DNA of 64,000 nucleotides from Streptomyces sp. NRRL F-2664 (GCF_000719345.1 NZ_JOFX01000050.1:1-64000); one strand, 5' to 3'; positions 17,196 to 27,300 are shown, numbered from the stretch's first letter. Notes: a model not told the origin generated them from the letters alone. Numbers and translations: made by a program.

Positions 17196-18824
17196 ATGAC
17201 GACGACACCAGAGGCGGCAACTGCGCTGTCCGGGGGCCTGGACGACAGCTTCCACGTCTTCGACACCACCCTGCGCGACGGTGCCCAGCGTGAGGGCATC
17301 AACCTCACCGTCGCCGACAAGCTGACGATCGCGCGCCATCTGGACGACTTCGGAGTGGGCTTCATCGAAGGCGGCTGGCCCGGCGCCAACCCCCGCGACA
17401 CCGAGTTCTTCGCCCGCGCCCGCGCGGAGATCGACTTCAAGAACGCCCGGCTGGTGGCCTTCGGCGCCACCCGCCGGGCCGGCGGATCGGCCGACCAGGA
17501 CCCCCAGGTGCGGGCCCTGCTGGAGTCCGGCGCCCCCGTGATCACGCTCGTCGCCAAGTCGCACGACCGCCACGTCGAGCTCGCCCTGCGCACCACCCTG
17601 GACGAGAACCTGGAGATGGTCCGCGACACCGTCTCCCACCTGGTCGCCCAGGGCCGCCGGGTGTTCGTCGACTGCGAGCACTTCTTCGACGGCTACCGCG
17701 CCAACGCCGAGTACGCCAAGGCCGTCGTCCGCACCGCCCACGAGGCCGGCGCCGACGTGGTCATCCTCTGCGACACCAACGGCGGCATGCTGCCCGCCCA
17801 GGTCTCGGCGACCGTCGCCACCGTCCTCGCCGACACCGGGGCCCGCCTCGGCATCCACGCCCAGGACGACACCGGCTGCGCGGTCGCCAACACCCTGGCC
17901 GCCGTCGACGCCGGCGCCACGCACGTGCAGTGCACCGCGAACGGCTACGGCGAACGCGTCGGCAACGCCAACCTCTTCCCGGTCGTCGCCGCACTGGAGA
18001 TCAAGTACGGGCGCAAGGTGCTCCCCGACGGCGCACTCGCGGAGATGACCCGGATCTCGCACGCCATCGCCGAGGTCGTCAACCTCACCCCCTCCACCCA
18101 CCAGCCGTACGTCGGCGTCTCCGCCTTCGCGCACAAGGCCGGGCTGCACGCCTCGGCGATCAAGGTCGACCCGGACCTCTACCAGCACATCGACCCCGAG
18201 CGGGTCGGCAACACGATGCGGATGCTGGTCTCCGACATGGCCGGCCGCGCCTCCATCGAGCTGAAGGGCAAGGAGCTCGGCGTCGAACTCGGCGGGGACC
18301 GCGCGTTGATCTCCCGGGTCGTGGAGCGGGTCAAGGAGCGCGAGCTGCAGGGCTACACCTACGAGGCGGCCGACGCCTCCTTCGAGCTGCTGCTGCGGGC
18401 CGAGGCCGAGGGGCGCGCCCGCAAGTACTTCCGCATCGAGTCCTGGCGGGCGATCGTCGAGGACCGTCCGGACGGCACCCACGCCAACGAGGCCACGGTC
18501 AAGCTGTGGGCCAAGGGCGAGCGGATCGTCGCGACGGCGGAGGGCAACGGCCCGGTCAACGCGCTGGACCGGGCCCTGCGGGTGGCGTTGGAGCGGTTCT
18601 ACCCCCAGCTCGCCAAGTTCGAGCTGGTCGACTACAAGGTCCGCATCCTGGAGGGCACGCACGGCACCGAGTCCACGACCCGCGTGCTCATCGCCACGAC
18701 GGACGGCGTCCGCGAGTGGTCGACGGTCGGTGTCGCCCCCAACGTGATCGCCGCTTCCTGGCAGGCCCTGGAGGACGCGTTCACCTACGGCCTCCTCCAC
18801 GCGGGCGTCGAGCCGGCCGAGTGA
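17196..18824 (+). CDS. cimA: Citramalate synthase
   Basis: Condenses pyruvate and acetyl-CoA to (R)-citramalate, a threonine-independent entry to isoleucine. 542 residues, the size of the CimA branch of the isopropylmalate-synthase family. The HMGL-like TIM barrel has FDTTLRDGAQREGINLTV (metal and catalytic residues), FVDCEHFFDGYRAN, VILCDTNGGMLP, GIHAQDDTGCAVANTLAAVDAG and NGYGERVGNAN. The C-terminal regulatory LeuA-dimer domain starts near residue 410 (NEATVKLWAKGERI). AGGAG lies 11 bases before ATG 17196. The Ile-Ile leader and terminator upstream support an isoleucine role and branched-chain control. A strict 2-isopropylmalate synthase role is less likely. Confidence 0.9.
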   Translation: MTTTPEAATALSGGLDDSFHVFDTTLRDGAQREGINLTVADKLTIARHLDDFGVGFIEGGWPGANPRDTEFFARARAEIDFKNARLVAFGATRRAGGSADQDPQVRALLESGAPVITLVAKSHDRHVELALRTTLDENLEMVRDTVSHLVAQGRRVFVDCEHFFDGYRANAEYAKAVVRTAHEAGADVVILCDTNGGMLPAQVSATVATVLADTGARLGIHAQDDTGCAVANTLAAVDAGATHVQCTANGYGERVGNANLFPVVAALEIKYGRKVLPDGALAEMTRISHAIAEVVNLTPSTHQPYVGVSAFAHKAGLHASAIKVDPDLYQHIDPERVGNTMRMLVSDMAGRASIELKGKELGVELGGDRALISRVVERVKERELQGYTYEAADASFELLLRAEAEGRARKYFRIESWRAIVEDRPDGTHANEATVKLWAKGERIVATAEGNGPVNALDRALRVALERFYPQLAKFELVDYKVRILEGTHGTESTTRVLIATTDGVREWSTVGVAPNVIAASWQALEDAFTYGLLHAGVEPAE

Positions 18825-18896
18825 CGGCGCACGTCGGCAGGAGCCCCTTATGTCCAACTCACACAGGAAAGTGACGGTTCGGGTAGCGTCGGGGAT

Positions 18897-20252
18897 ATGA
18901 GGACCAGGCTGATATCCGTGCGTGGGGGATCGTTGCTGTCCGGTCTGCTGCTGGCCCTGTCCGCGACGGCCCTGGCCGTCGCGCCGCAGGCGTCGGCCGC
19001 CACCGGGGTCGCCGCCGTGGGGGAGGCCCTCAAGGAGGGGCCCGTGTACGTCGACCCCCGGGCCCGGGCGCAGCTGCCGCCGGCCGAGGCCGACGCACTC
19101 GCGGAGAAGATCAAGGACGCCGGGAAGCCGGTCTTCGTCGCCGTCCTCCCGGCCACCGCCGAGTTCCCGCCGGACAAGGTGCTCCCCGCCGTCCGGGCGG
19201 AGACCGGCATCACCGGGCTCTACGCGATCCGGCTCGGCGACGGCTTCAACGCCGGCGCCGACCGGGCGGTCATGCCGGCCAACGCCGTGCGCAACCTCAC
19301 CGAGGCGGTCAAGACCGGCGCCCCGGTCGACGCGAGCACCCAGCTGAACAACTTCGTGGACCAGGCCCTGGCGCAGGCCAGGGGCAGCGCCCCCGCCTCG
19401 TGGGGCACCACCGGCGCGGGCGACGGGGTACCGGTCGGCGGCCTGGTCACCCTCGGCGCCATGGCCGCGGTCGGCGGCGGCGGGGCGTACGCGTTGGTCC
19501 GCCGCAACCGCAGGAAGAAGGAGCAGACGCGGCGCGAGGCGATAGAGCGGCTCGGCGTGGTCGTCGACGAGGACATCACGGCCTTCGGCGAGGAGCTGGA
19601 CCGCCTGGACTTCCACCCCGGTGAACCCGGCGCGGACGACGCGATGCGCGAGGACTACGCGCGGGGGCTCGACGCGTACGACAAGGCCAAACAGCTCATG
19701 GCCTCCGTGCAGTACCCGGAGGAGGTCACCGGCGTGACCCGGGCCCTGGAGGACGGCCGGTACGCCCTGGCCCGTCTGGACGCGCGCCGACAGGGCCGGC
19801 CGGTCCCGGAGCGCCGCGCACCCTGCTTCTTCGACCCGCGCCACGGGCCCAGCACCGAGGACGCGACGTGGGCCCCGGCGACGGGAGCGGCGCGTACGGT
19901 ACCCGTCTGCACGGCGGACGCGGTCCGGCTGCGCGACGGGCACGACCCGGCGGTGCGCACCGTCGACACCGAGCGCGGGCCGCGGCCCTACTACGACGCG
20001 GGCCCCGCGTACGGGCCCTGGGCCGGCGGGTACTTCGGCGGCGGCATCCTGCCCGGCCTGCTCATGGGCACGATGCTCGGTTCGATGATGTCGACCCCCG
20101 CCTACGCCTCGGACTACGGCGGCGGCTTCGACGGCGGGGACTTCTCCGGCGCCGACTTCAACCCGTCCGATTTCGGCGGCGGGGACTTCGGCGGCGGAGG
20201 CGGGTTCGACGGGGGAGGATTCGGCGGCGGCTTCGACGGGGGCGGCTTCTAG
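18897..20252 (+). CDS. TPM-like membrane protein with Gly-rich tail
   Basis: 451 residues with a signal peptide (residues 1-34, cleavage after ALAVAPQASA). An extracellular domain of about 140 residues (VYVDPRARAQLPPAEADALAEKI, FVAVLPATAEFP) resembles TPM/YgcG-type domains. One transmembrane helix follows (about 180-202, GGLVTLGAMAAVGGGGAYALV) with basic stop-transfer residues RRNRRKKEQTRR. Next is a cytosolic helical segment, a second hydrophobic stretch (GGYFGGGILPGLLMGTMLGSMM), and a low-complexity tail of GGGFDGG units. Such Gly/Phe tails are common in the family. Function unknown; envelope location inferred. It stands alone 72 bp after cimA. Confidence 0.75.
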   Translation: MRTRLISVRGGSLLSGLLLALSATALAVAPQASAATGVAAVGEALKEGPVYVDPRARAQLPPAEADALAEKIKDAGKPVFVAVLPATAEFPPDKVLPAVRAETGITGLYAIRLGDGFNAGADRAVMPANAVRNLTEAVKTGAPVDASTQLNNFVDQALAQARGSAPASWGTTGAGDGVPVGGLVTLGAMAAVGGGGAYALVRRNRRKKEQTRREAIERLGVVVDEDITAFGEELDRLDFHPGEPGADDAMREDYARGLDAYDKAKQLMASVQYPEEVTGVTRALEDGRYALARLDARRQGRPVPERRAPCFFDPRHGPSTEDATWAPATGAARTVPVCTADAVRLRDGHDPAVRTVDTERGPRPYYDAGPAYGPWAGGYFGGGILPGLLMGTMLGSMMSTPAYASDYGGGFDGGDFSGADFNPSDFGGGDFGGGGGFDGGGFGGGFDGGGF

Positions 20253-20284
20253 GGCAGGCCGCCCCCGGGTCGCCGTGCGGCAGG

Positions 20285-20893
20285 TCAGGCCTGCTTGATG
20301 GCCGAGATGTCGAAGGTCAGCTTGACCTTGTCGCTGACGACGACGCCACCGGTCTCCAGGGCCGCGTTCCAGGTCAGGCCCCAGTCCGAGCGCAGGATGT
20401 CGGCGCTGCCCTCGAATCCGACGCGCTGGTTGCCGTACGGGTCGGTGGCGGAGCCGTTGAACTCCAGGTCGATGGAGAGCGGCCGGGTGACGTCCTTGAT
20501 GGTGAGGTCGCCGGTGATCCGGTAGGTGTCGCCGCCGAGGAACGCGGCCTCGGTGGAGCGGAAGGTCATCAGCGGGAAGGCCTCGGCGTCGAAGAAGTCG
20601 GCGCTGCGCAGGTGGCCGTCGCGGTCGGCGATGCCGGTGTCCACGGAGGCGATCTTCACATCGATCGAGGCGGTGGAGCGGGCCGGGTCGGAGCCGTCGA
20701 GGTGCAGGGTGCCCTCGTGGTCCTCGAAGGCGCCGCGGACGTTGGTGACCATGGCGTGGCGGACGGTGAAGCCGATGCGGCTGTGGGCGGCGTCGACGAC
20801 GTAGTCGCCGGTGAGGGCGGCGAGGGCCGGGTCCACGTCCAGCGTGGCGACGGCGGCGGTGTTCTCCGGGGTGCGGCGGTTGAAGAGACCCAT
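20285..20893 (-). CDS. YceI family lipid-binding protein
   Basis: 202 residues. After a short N-terminal extension (MGLFNRRTPENTAAVATLDV, with no signal peptide) comes a complete YceI lipocalin-like barrel: GDYVVDAAHSRIGFTVRHAMVTNVRG, SIDVKIASVDTGIADRDGHLRSADFFD, PLMTFRSTEA, ITGDLTIKDVTRPL and ALETGGVVVSDKVKL. YceI proteins bind polyprenoid or other hydrophobic ligands. The palindromes upstream (20935-20997) suggest MarR-type control. Convergent with the TPM-like gene, with only 32 bp between. Confidence 0.9.
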   Translation of the reverse strand: MGLFNRRTPENTAAVATLDVDPALAALTGDYVVDAAHSRIGFTVRHAMVTNVRGAFEDHEGTLHLDGSDPARSTASIDVKIASVDTGIADRDGHLRSADFFDAEAFPLMTFRSTEAAFLGGDTYRITGDLTIKDVTRPLSIDLEFNGSATDPYGNQRVGFEGSADILRSDWGLTWNAALETGGVVVSDKVKLTFDISAIKQA

Positions 20894-20934
20894 GACTTAC
20901 TCCTCGGCAGTGGTTCCTGTGTGGGGGCGCCGAG

Positions 20935-20954
20935 GTCGTTTAACGTTCAACGAC
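20935..20954. promoter_or_regulatory. 20-bp palindrome, MarR-type operator candidate
   Basis: GTCGTTTAACGTTCAACGAC pairs 9 of 10 positions about its centre and contains TTnAACGTTnAA, a pattern typical of MarR-family sites. It lies 42 bp upstream of the YceI start. Confidence 0.5.
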
Positions 20955-20983
20955 TTCGACACCAGAAACACTAGAGGCATTCT

Positions 20984-20997
20984 GTTCAAATTTCAAC
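20984..20997. promoter_or_regulatory. Second A/T-rich palindrome upstream of YceI
   Basis: GTTCAAATTTCAAC pairs 6 of 7 positions. It shares the TTnAA half-site look of the palindrome 30 bp away; perhaps a second site or promoter element for the same regulator. Confidence 0.35.
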
Positions 20998-21168
20998 CAC
21001 TGGTCGGGGTGTCGGCGATTTCTGTGAAGGTCCTACAAGCGCACAGGACCCCGGATGGCGGAGTCCTTACTTCCACCGGTGGTTCTGTGCGGGCCGGACA
21101 GCGGAAGAGTCCCGAGACTGTGCGGAATGAACGGAGGTTTTTCATCACGATCTTCGTAAGGTCGGTAC

Positions 21169-22752
21169 ATGACCGTTGTGGACCAGATCCCGAGCGAGCC
21201 GACGGACGCCCGTGGGCGCGTGGCCGAGCTGCACTCCCTGCGCGAGCAGGCGCGGCGTGGACCCAGTGACCGTGCGACCGAGGCCCAGCACGCGAAGGGC
21301 AAGCTGACCGCCCGCGAGCGCATCGCCCTGCTCCTCGACGAGGGTTCCTTCAAGGAGGTCGAGCAGCTGCGCCGCCACCGCGCGACCGGCTTCGGCCTGG
21401 AGAGCAAGAAGCCCTACACCGACGGTGTCATCACCGGCTGGGGCACCGTCGAGGGCCGCACGGTCTTCGTCTACGCGCACGACTTCCGGATCTTCGGCGG
21501 CGCCCTGGGCGAGGCCCACGCCACGAAGATCCACAAGATCATGGACATGGCCATCGCGGCCGGTGCCCCGCTGGTCTCCCTCAACGACGGCGCCGGCGCC
21601 CGCATCCAGGAGGGCGTCTCCGCGCTCGCCGGCTACGGCGGCATCTTCCAGCGCAACACCAAGGCCTCGGGCGTCATCCCGCAGATCTCGGTGATGCTCG
21701 GGCCGTGCGCGGGCGGAGCCGCCTACTCCCCGGCTCTCACGGACTTCGTCTTCATGGTCCGCGACACCTCGCAGATGTTCATCACCGGCCCGGACGTCGT
21801 CCGCGCGGTGACCGGCGAGGAGATCACCCAGAACGGCCTCGGCGGCGCCGACGTGCACGCCGAGACCTCCGGCGTCGCGCACTTCGCGTACGACGACGAG
21901 GAGACCTGCATCTCCGAGGTGCGCTACCTCATCTCGATGCTGCCCTCCAACAACCGCGAGAACCCGCCCGTCCACGAGACGACCGACCCGGCGGACCGCC
22001 GCTCGGACGTCCTGCTGGACCTGGTCCCCGCGGACGGCAACCGCCCGTACGACATGCACAAGGTCATCGAGGAACTCGTCGACGACGGCGACGTCCTCGA
22101 GATCCACGAGCGCTGGGCCCGCAACATCATCTGCGCCCTCGCCCGCATGGACGGCCAGGTCGTCGGCATCGTCGCCAACCAGCCCGCCCACCTCGCCGGC
22201 GTGCTCGACATCGAGGCCTCCGAGAAGTCCGCGCGCTTCGTCCAGATGTGCGACGCCTTCAACATCCCGATCATCACGCTGCTGGACGTCCCCGGCTTCC
22301 TGCCGGGCGTCGACCAGGAGCACGGCGGCATCATCCGCCACGGAGCCAAGCTCCTGTACGCGTACTGCAACGCCACCGTGCCGCGGATCTCGCTGATCCT
22401 GCGCAAGGCCTACGGCGGCGCGTACATCGTCATGGACTCCCAGTCCATCGGCGCCGACCTCACCTACGCCTGGCCCACCAACGAGATCGCCGTGATGGGC
22501 GCCGAGGGCGCTGCCAACGTCATCTTCCGCAAGCAGATCGCGGACGCCGAGGACCCCGAGGCCATGCGCGTGCGCATGGTCAAGGAGTACAAGGCCGAGC
22601 TGATGCACCCGTACTACGCGGCCGAGCGCGGCCTCGTCGACGACGTCATCGACCCCGCCGAGACCCGCGAGGTGCTCGTGAGTGCGCTCGCCATGCTGCG
22701 GAACAAGCACGCGGACCTGCCGTCCCGTAAGCACGGCAACCCGCCGCAGTAA
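21169..22752 (+). CDS. pccB: Propionyl/acetyl-CoA carboxylase beta subunit
   Basis: Biotin-dependent carboxyltransferase subunit making methylmalonyl-CoA (or malonyl-CoA), extender units for fatty-acid and polyketide synthesis. 527 residues. Motifs: KGKLTARERIALLLDEGSF, DGAGARIQEGVSALAGYGGIF (first oxyanion hole), GPCAGGAAYSPALTDF, LLDVPGFLPGVDQEHGG, and RKAYGGAYIVMDSQSIGADL (second oxyanion hole). It is followed by the epsilon subunit gene, as in PccB/AccB of streptomycetes. The biotinylated alpha subunit is not in the window. The last ~12 codons are imperfectly duplicated just after the stop (see repeat). Confidence 0.94.
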   Translation: MTVVDQIPSEPTDARGRVAELHSLREQARRGPSDRATEAQHAKGKLTARERIALLLDEGSFKEVEQLRRHRATGFGLESKKPYTDGVITGWGTVEGRTVFVYAHDFRIFGGALGEAHATKIHKIMDMAIAAGAPLVSLNDGAGARIQEGVSALAGYGGIFQRNTKASGVIPQISVMLGPCAGGAAYSPALTDFVFMVRDTSQMFITGPDVVRAVTGEEITQNGLGGADVHAETSGVAHFAYDDEETCISEVRYLISMLPSNNRENPPVHETTDPADRRSDVLLDLVPADGNRPYDMHKVIEELVDDGDVLEIHERWARNIICALARMDGQVVGIVANQPAHLAGVLDIEASEKSARFVQMCDAFNIPIITLLDVPGFLPGVDQEHGGIIRHGAKLLYAYCNATVPRISLILRKAYGGAYIVMDSQSIGADLTYAWPTNEIAVMGAEGAANVIFRKQIADAEDPEAMRVRMVKEYKAELMHPYYAAERGLVDDVIDPAETREVLVSALAMLRNKHADLPSRKHGNPPQ

Positions 22753-22802
22753 CAGCCAGCACGATCTGCCGTCCCGCAAGCACGGCAACCCGCCGCAGTA
22801 AC
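22717..22802 (+). repeat. 49-bp-period duplication at pccB 3' end
   Basis: The 37 bases 22717-22753, covering the final pccB codons and stop, recur at 22766-22802 with one mismatch (CGT to CGC). The second copy keeps the amino-acid sequence LPSRKHGNPPQ and its TAA but is not translated, being after the true stop. Confidence 0.85.
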
Positions 22803-22824
22803 CGCGAAGGAGATCTGCCACCCC

Positions 22825-23025
22825 ATGACCCACACCTCTGACACCCTGCTCCGCGTCGAGAAGGGCAACGCCGAGCCGGAGGAGCTGGCCGCGATCACCG
22901 CGATCCTGCTCGCCCGCGCCGCCGCCACCCCCGAGGAGACCGCCGTCCGCCTGCCCCGCCAGGCCGGCTGGCGCCGTCTGGAGCGCACCCCGGGCTTCCG
23001 CGCCCCGCACAGCTGGCAGGGCTGA
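22825..23025 (+). CDS. accE: Acyl-CoA carboxylase epsilon subunit
   Basis: 66-residue small subunit found only in actinobacterial acyl-CoA carboxylases, where it binds the beta subunit and stimulates activity. Typical pattern: LLRVEKGNAEPEELAAITAILLARAA at the N terminus, then a basic tryptophan-containing end (RRLERTPGFRAPHSWQG). GAAGGAGA lies 10 bases upstream. It is in one operon with pccB, and a strong hairpin follows. Confidence 0.9.
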   Translation: MTHTSDTLLRVEKGNAEPEELAAITAILLARAAATPEETAVRLPRQAGWRRLERTPGFRAPHSWQG

Positions 23026-23047
23026 GCCGAGAGCTCCCCGCGCCCCG

Positions 23048-23080
23048 AAGGCCCCGCACCCGTCCAGGGTGCGGGGCCTT
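23048..23080. terminator. Terminator after accE
   Basis: Perfect 14-bp stem AAGGCCCCGCACCC (23048-23061) with 23067-23080 and a 5-base loop; between convergent genes. Confidence 0.85.
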
Positions 23081-23197
23081 GCGCGTACCGACGCACCCTC
23101 CGGGCCGTCCCGCCCGCCCGATCCGGCGCCGCCGCCCACGGCGAAGGCCCCCGCGTCATGGACACAGGGGCCTGTCGGATACGGCTGCGGCCGGCTC

Positions 23198-23782
23198 CTA
23201 CCGCAGGCGCGCCATGAGGGCGTGCTCGACGAGCGTGATGAGCGCGCTCTTGGCGTCCGCGCGGTGGCGGGCGTCGGTGGTGATGATGGGGGCGTCCGGG
23301 CCGATCTGCAGGGCCTCGCGGACTTCCTCCGGCGTGTAGGGCTGGTGCCCGTCGAAGCCGTTGAGGGCGATGACGAAGGGCAGGCCGCTGTTCTCGAAGT
23401 AGTCGACGGCGGGGAAGCAGTCGGCGAGCCGGCGCGTGTCGACGAGCACGACGGCACCGATCGCGCCGCGGACCAGGTCGTCCCACATGAACCAGAAGCG
23501 GTCCTGGCCGGGGGTGCCGAAGAGGTACAGGATCAGGTCCTGGTCGAGCGTGATGCGGCCGAAGTCCATCGCGACCGTCGTGGTCGTCTTGTCACCGGTG
23601 TGGGTGAGGTCGTCGATGCCCGCGCTCGCGGACGTCATGACGGCTTCGGTGCGCAGCGGGTTGATCTCGGACACGGCTCCGACGAACGTGGTCTTGCCCA
23701 CGCCGAAGCCGCCCGCCACCACGATCTTCGCGGAGGTGGTGGAGCGGGGAGCCGCTCCGCCGTTAGAGCTTGCGAAGTCCAC
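23198..23782 (-). CDS. cvnD: Conservon GTPase CvnD (first conservon)
   Basis: 194-residue Ras/Arf-like small GTPase, last gene of a four-gene conservon. P-loop GGFGVGKTT (residues about 24-32), switch region with DKTTTTVAMDFGRI, G3 box GTPGQDRFWFMW and ALNGFDGHQ where NKxD would be. Conservon proteins form a membrane-linked complex reminiscent of eukaryotic G-protein signalling (family knowledge). Its start overlaps the cvnC end by 20 bp. It is nearly identical to the second conservon's CvnD (28101-28682) apart from the first ~9 residues and a few conservative changes. By position probably the cvn2 set of S. coelicolor. Confidence 0.92.
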   Translation of the reverse strand: MDFASSNGGAAPRSTTSAKIVVAGGFGVGKTTFVGAVSEINPLRTEAVMTSASAGIDDLTHTGDKTTTTVAMDFGRITLDQDLILYLFGTPGQDRFWFMWDDLVRGAIGAVVLVDTRRLADCFPAVDYFENSGLPFVIALNGFDGHQPYTPEEVREALQIGPDAPIITTDARHRADAKSALITLVEHALMARLR

Positions 23783-24305
23783 TGAGCACCCTTTCGAGCA
23801 GTGTCACGTCTGGCTGGCCACCGGCAGACTCATCGCCGCCGGGCTGGTGAATGGCGACAAGGCCCGCCTCCGCCAGGTCGGCTACGAGGATGCGGGCGAC
23901 ACCAAGAGGAATGGAGAGGAGTGCCGAGATCTCCGCGACGGATTTGATCTCCTGGCACAGGCGGCAGATGCGCTGGTGCTCGGGCAACTGCCCTTGCAGA
24001 CGCGCGGGATCCGCCGTGGTACTGACCAGCGCCTCGATGGCGAGCTGGTAGCGCGGCCGAGTCCGGCCGCCGGTCATCGCGTACGGGCGCACCAGCGGGT
24101 TGTGGGCCTTCGGAGCCGGCTGCCGCGGGGCGCGCGGAGGCGGCTGCGGAGGCATCTGGGGCTGCTGGGGCTGCCCGTACTGCTGGTAATGGTTCTGCTC
24201 CGGCACAGGCCGGCTGGGCGCGGAGGGGAAGTTGAAGCGGTTCTGGTCGTGCCCACCCTGCGGCTGCTGCGCGCCGCCATAAGGATGTCCTCCGGGTGTT
24301 GTCAC
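23763..24305 (-). CDS. cvnC: Conservon protein CvnC (DUF742)
   Basis: 180 residues. A proline/glutamine-rich N-terminal half ([19 protein letters not shown]) precedes the conserved DUF742 winged-helix-like domain from about residue 75: [59 protein letters not shown] and a C terminus LLERVLSGLRKL. GTG 24305 follows GGAGGAGAC; an earlier in-frame start at 24356 would lack such a site. It overlaps cvnD by 20 bp, indicating coupled translation. Confidence 0.9.
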   Translation of the reverse strand: MTTPGGHPYGGAQQPQGGHDQNRFNFPSAPSRPVPEQNHYQQYGQPQQPQMPPQPPPRAPRQPAPKAHNPLVRPYAMTGGRTRPRYQLAIEALVSTTADPARLQGQLPEHQRICRLCQEIKSVAEISALLSIPLGVARILVADLAEAGLVAIHQPGGDESAGGQPDVTLLERVLSGLRKL

Positions 24306-27300
24306 GTCTCCTCCTCCGACTCCAAGAACGCAGTACTCCCTGTGGAACCGCGCCACCGCACCCTACGGTGCGATGGCGCGAAACGCACTGCCTGTTTGCT
24401 AGTTGAGAAGACTGCCCTGCAGTTCGGCGCGCAGGTCCGGGGTCAGGACACTGCCCGCGCGATCCACCAGAAGAGCCATCTCGTAACCCACGAGGCCGAT
24501 GTCGCACTCCGGGTGCGCCAGCACCGCGAGGGACGATCCGTCCGAGACGGACATGAGGAACAGGAACCCCCGGTCCATCTCGACCACGGTCTGGTTGACG
24601 GCGCCGCCCTCGAAGATGCGGGAGGCACCGGCGGTCAGCGAGGTCAGTCCGGAGGCCACGGCCGCCCTGGACACCTCGCCGCAAGTTGCTCAACCTGCCG
24701 CGGACGTCCTCCGGAGCGCGGGAGACCTGGGGGCCGCCCTGCGGGGTCGTCTCCGCTGCGCCCTCGACCAGGTTGGCCTTGGGCACGCGCCGAGGGAGAC
24801 CGGACGGGGTGACCCCGCCCGCCTTCGGCTCACGGAGTTTGGCGGCCTGCTGCCAGCGCTCGTCGTTGCCCGAGCGCCAACCCGTGCCACCGTCCTGGTC
24901 CTGCTCCGGCGCCGCGGCCTGCCGCTGACGCTGCGGTCGCTGCTCGAAGAGGGACCCGGAGGACTCCGCTTCCTGCTGTGCCGGCTGCCACTGCTGCTGG
25001 CTGCCGCGTCGCGGCAGGCCCGCTCCGGTCATTGCGTGACCGGTGTCGGCAGCGGCGCCCGGACGGTCGAAGCCTACGCGCTCCGCGGCCGGTTCGGGGA
25101 CGGCCCGGGATTCCGATTCAGTCCCGTAATCCTGCTGGTAGGCAGCCGGATACGTGTTCTGTTCGGGCCACTCGGCCTGTGCCGACGGGGTTTCGTAGCC
25201 TGCGTCGTAGCTCTGCGTGCTCGACTGCTGGTCCGGGTAGCCGTCTTCCGTATAGGCGTAGTCCTGCTGCGGGTACGCCTCGTACCCCTGCTCCGGGCGC
25301 TGTCCGTCGTACGCAGGTTCGTAACCCTGCTCGGACTGCTGCTCGTAGCCCTGGTACGCCTGGTAGCCGTGCTCGGGCTGAGGTTCCGGATAGTCCTGGC
25401 CGCCCGGGCCGCTCCGGTCGGCGTACTGCTGCGGCTCCTGCGGGAAGCCGACCTGGGCCTCCAGGGCGGCACGCCGCTCGCCGCGGCTCAGGGAGCGGCC
25501 CACCGGGTCCAGGCCCTGTGCGTCACCGCCCTGCTCGTAACGCGAGTCGTCGAAGCCGAGCTCCGCCGCCGTGCGCATCGGGGCGGCCTGCTGGGCCTTC
25601 TGCTCCGGAATGATCTGCGAGACCGTGAAGTCGTCGTCCGGGATGCCCTCGCCACCGCCACCGTGCGTGATGGCGTCGGGCAGCATGATCAGCGACGTGG
25701 TGCCGGCCGCCTCGCCCGACGGGCGCAGCTGGACGCGGATGTTGTGGCGGTCCGCCAGCCGGCCGACCACGAACAGACCCATGCGCTGCGAGATCGCGGC
25801 GTCCACGGTCGGCGGGTTGGCGAGCTTGTGGTTGATGTCCGCGAAGTCCTCGGCGGTGAGGCCGATGCCCTTGTCGTGGATCTCGACCATGACGCGGCCG
25901 TCGGGCAGGCGCGTGGCGTTGACGCGCACCTTGGTCTGCGGGGAGGAGAACGTGGTGGCGTTCTCCAGCAGCTCGGCCAGCAGGTGCACGAGGTCGGTCA
26001 CGGCCTGGCCGTGGATCTCGGCGTCCGAGACGCCGGAGAGCTCGATGCGCTCGTACTGCTCCACCTCGGAGGAGGCGGCGCGGAGCACGTCCACGAGGGG
26101 CACGGGCTGGTCCCAGCGGCGGCCCGGCTCCTCACCCGCGAGGATGAGGAGGTTCTCGCCGTTGCGGCGCATACGGGTGGCCAGGTGGTCCAGGCGGAAG
26201 AGGTTCTCCAGCTGGTCCGGGTCGGCCTCGTTGTTCTCCAGGTCGGTGATGAGGGTCAGCTGGCCCTCGATCAGCGACTGGTTGCGCATGGAGAGGTTCG
26301 TGAAGATCGCGTTGACGTTGCCCCGCAGGAGCGCCTGCTCGGCGGCGAGCCGGACCGCTTCCCGGTGGACCTGGTCGAACGCGCGGGCGACCTCGCCGAT
26401 CTCGTCCTGCGAGTCGATCGGGATCGGCGTGACCCGGGTGTCGACCTTGCCCGGGTCGGTGCGCGACAGCTGGTCGACGAGCGACGGCAGGCGCTGCTCG
26501 GCGATGTCGAAGGCGGCGGTCCGCAGGCGGCCCATCGCACGGCCCATCTGGCGGGCCATCATGCCGGCCAGGATGAAGGCCGCGAGGAGGGCCACGACCA
26601 CGATGGCGCCGTTGGTGATGGCGTCGACGCGGGCGTCGTCGGAGACCGCGACGGCGTCGTTGACGGCCTTCTCGAGGAGTTCCTTCTCGACCTCGTCGTA
26701 GCCGTCGAACTTGGAGGTGGCGGCGAACTGCCAGGCCGCCGGCGTGGTGCCGCCGTCGATGACCTTCTTCTTCGGCTCGCCGCTGGCGATCGCCTCGGTC
26801 ATGCCGGTGAGGATCGACTTGTTGATCGGCGAGACGGGCGGGGACTTGAAGGGGGTGCCGGCCTGCTCGGAGGCGGCCTTGGCCTCCGCGAGCTTGGCGG
26901 CGCCCTCCTCGGCCTTCTTGGCCATGACCGTCTTCAGGCGGTTCACGTCCTCCTCGGTGCCCGCCGCGACGTACTCGCCGATGGCGATTTCCTCGAGGTA
27001 GGCGTAGGAGGAGAAGGCGACGAGCTGGGCCTTGCGGATGTTCTCGTCGTTGTTCGGGCGCACCAGGAGGTGCGTGCCCACGGAGCGCTGGAGCGAGTTC
27101 GCCGCCTTGGCGAGCTGGATCGCGTAGACCATGCGGCCGTAGGAGGTCACGTTGCCCGTACCGAGACCCAGTTCGTTGGCGAACTGCATCAGGTAGTGCT
27201 GGACCGTGACGTAGCCCTCTTCGGTGGGGATGGGGCCGAACGACGTGGGCGGGTTCTTCTTGGCGCTCTCGATCCCGGCCTGGTAGGCGGTCTGGCGGAC

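Noticed and set aside
17172..19943. 923-codon antisense frame over cimA and the TPM-like gene
   Set aside because: Mirror of sense coding bias; no family features.
19500..20252. Glycine-rich frame end of the TPM-like protein as a frameshift artefact
   Set aside because: The tail is in the same frame with consistent third-position bias, and Gly-rich ends are usual in this family.
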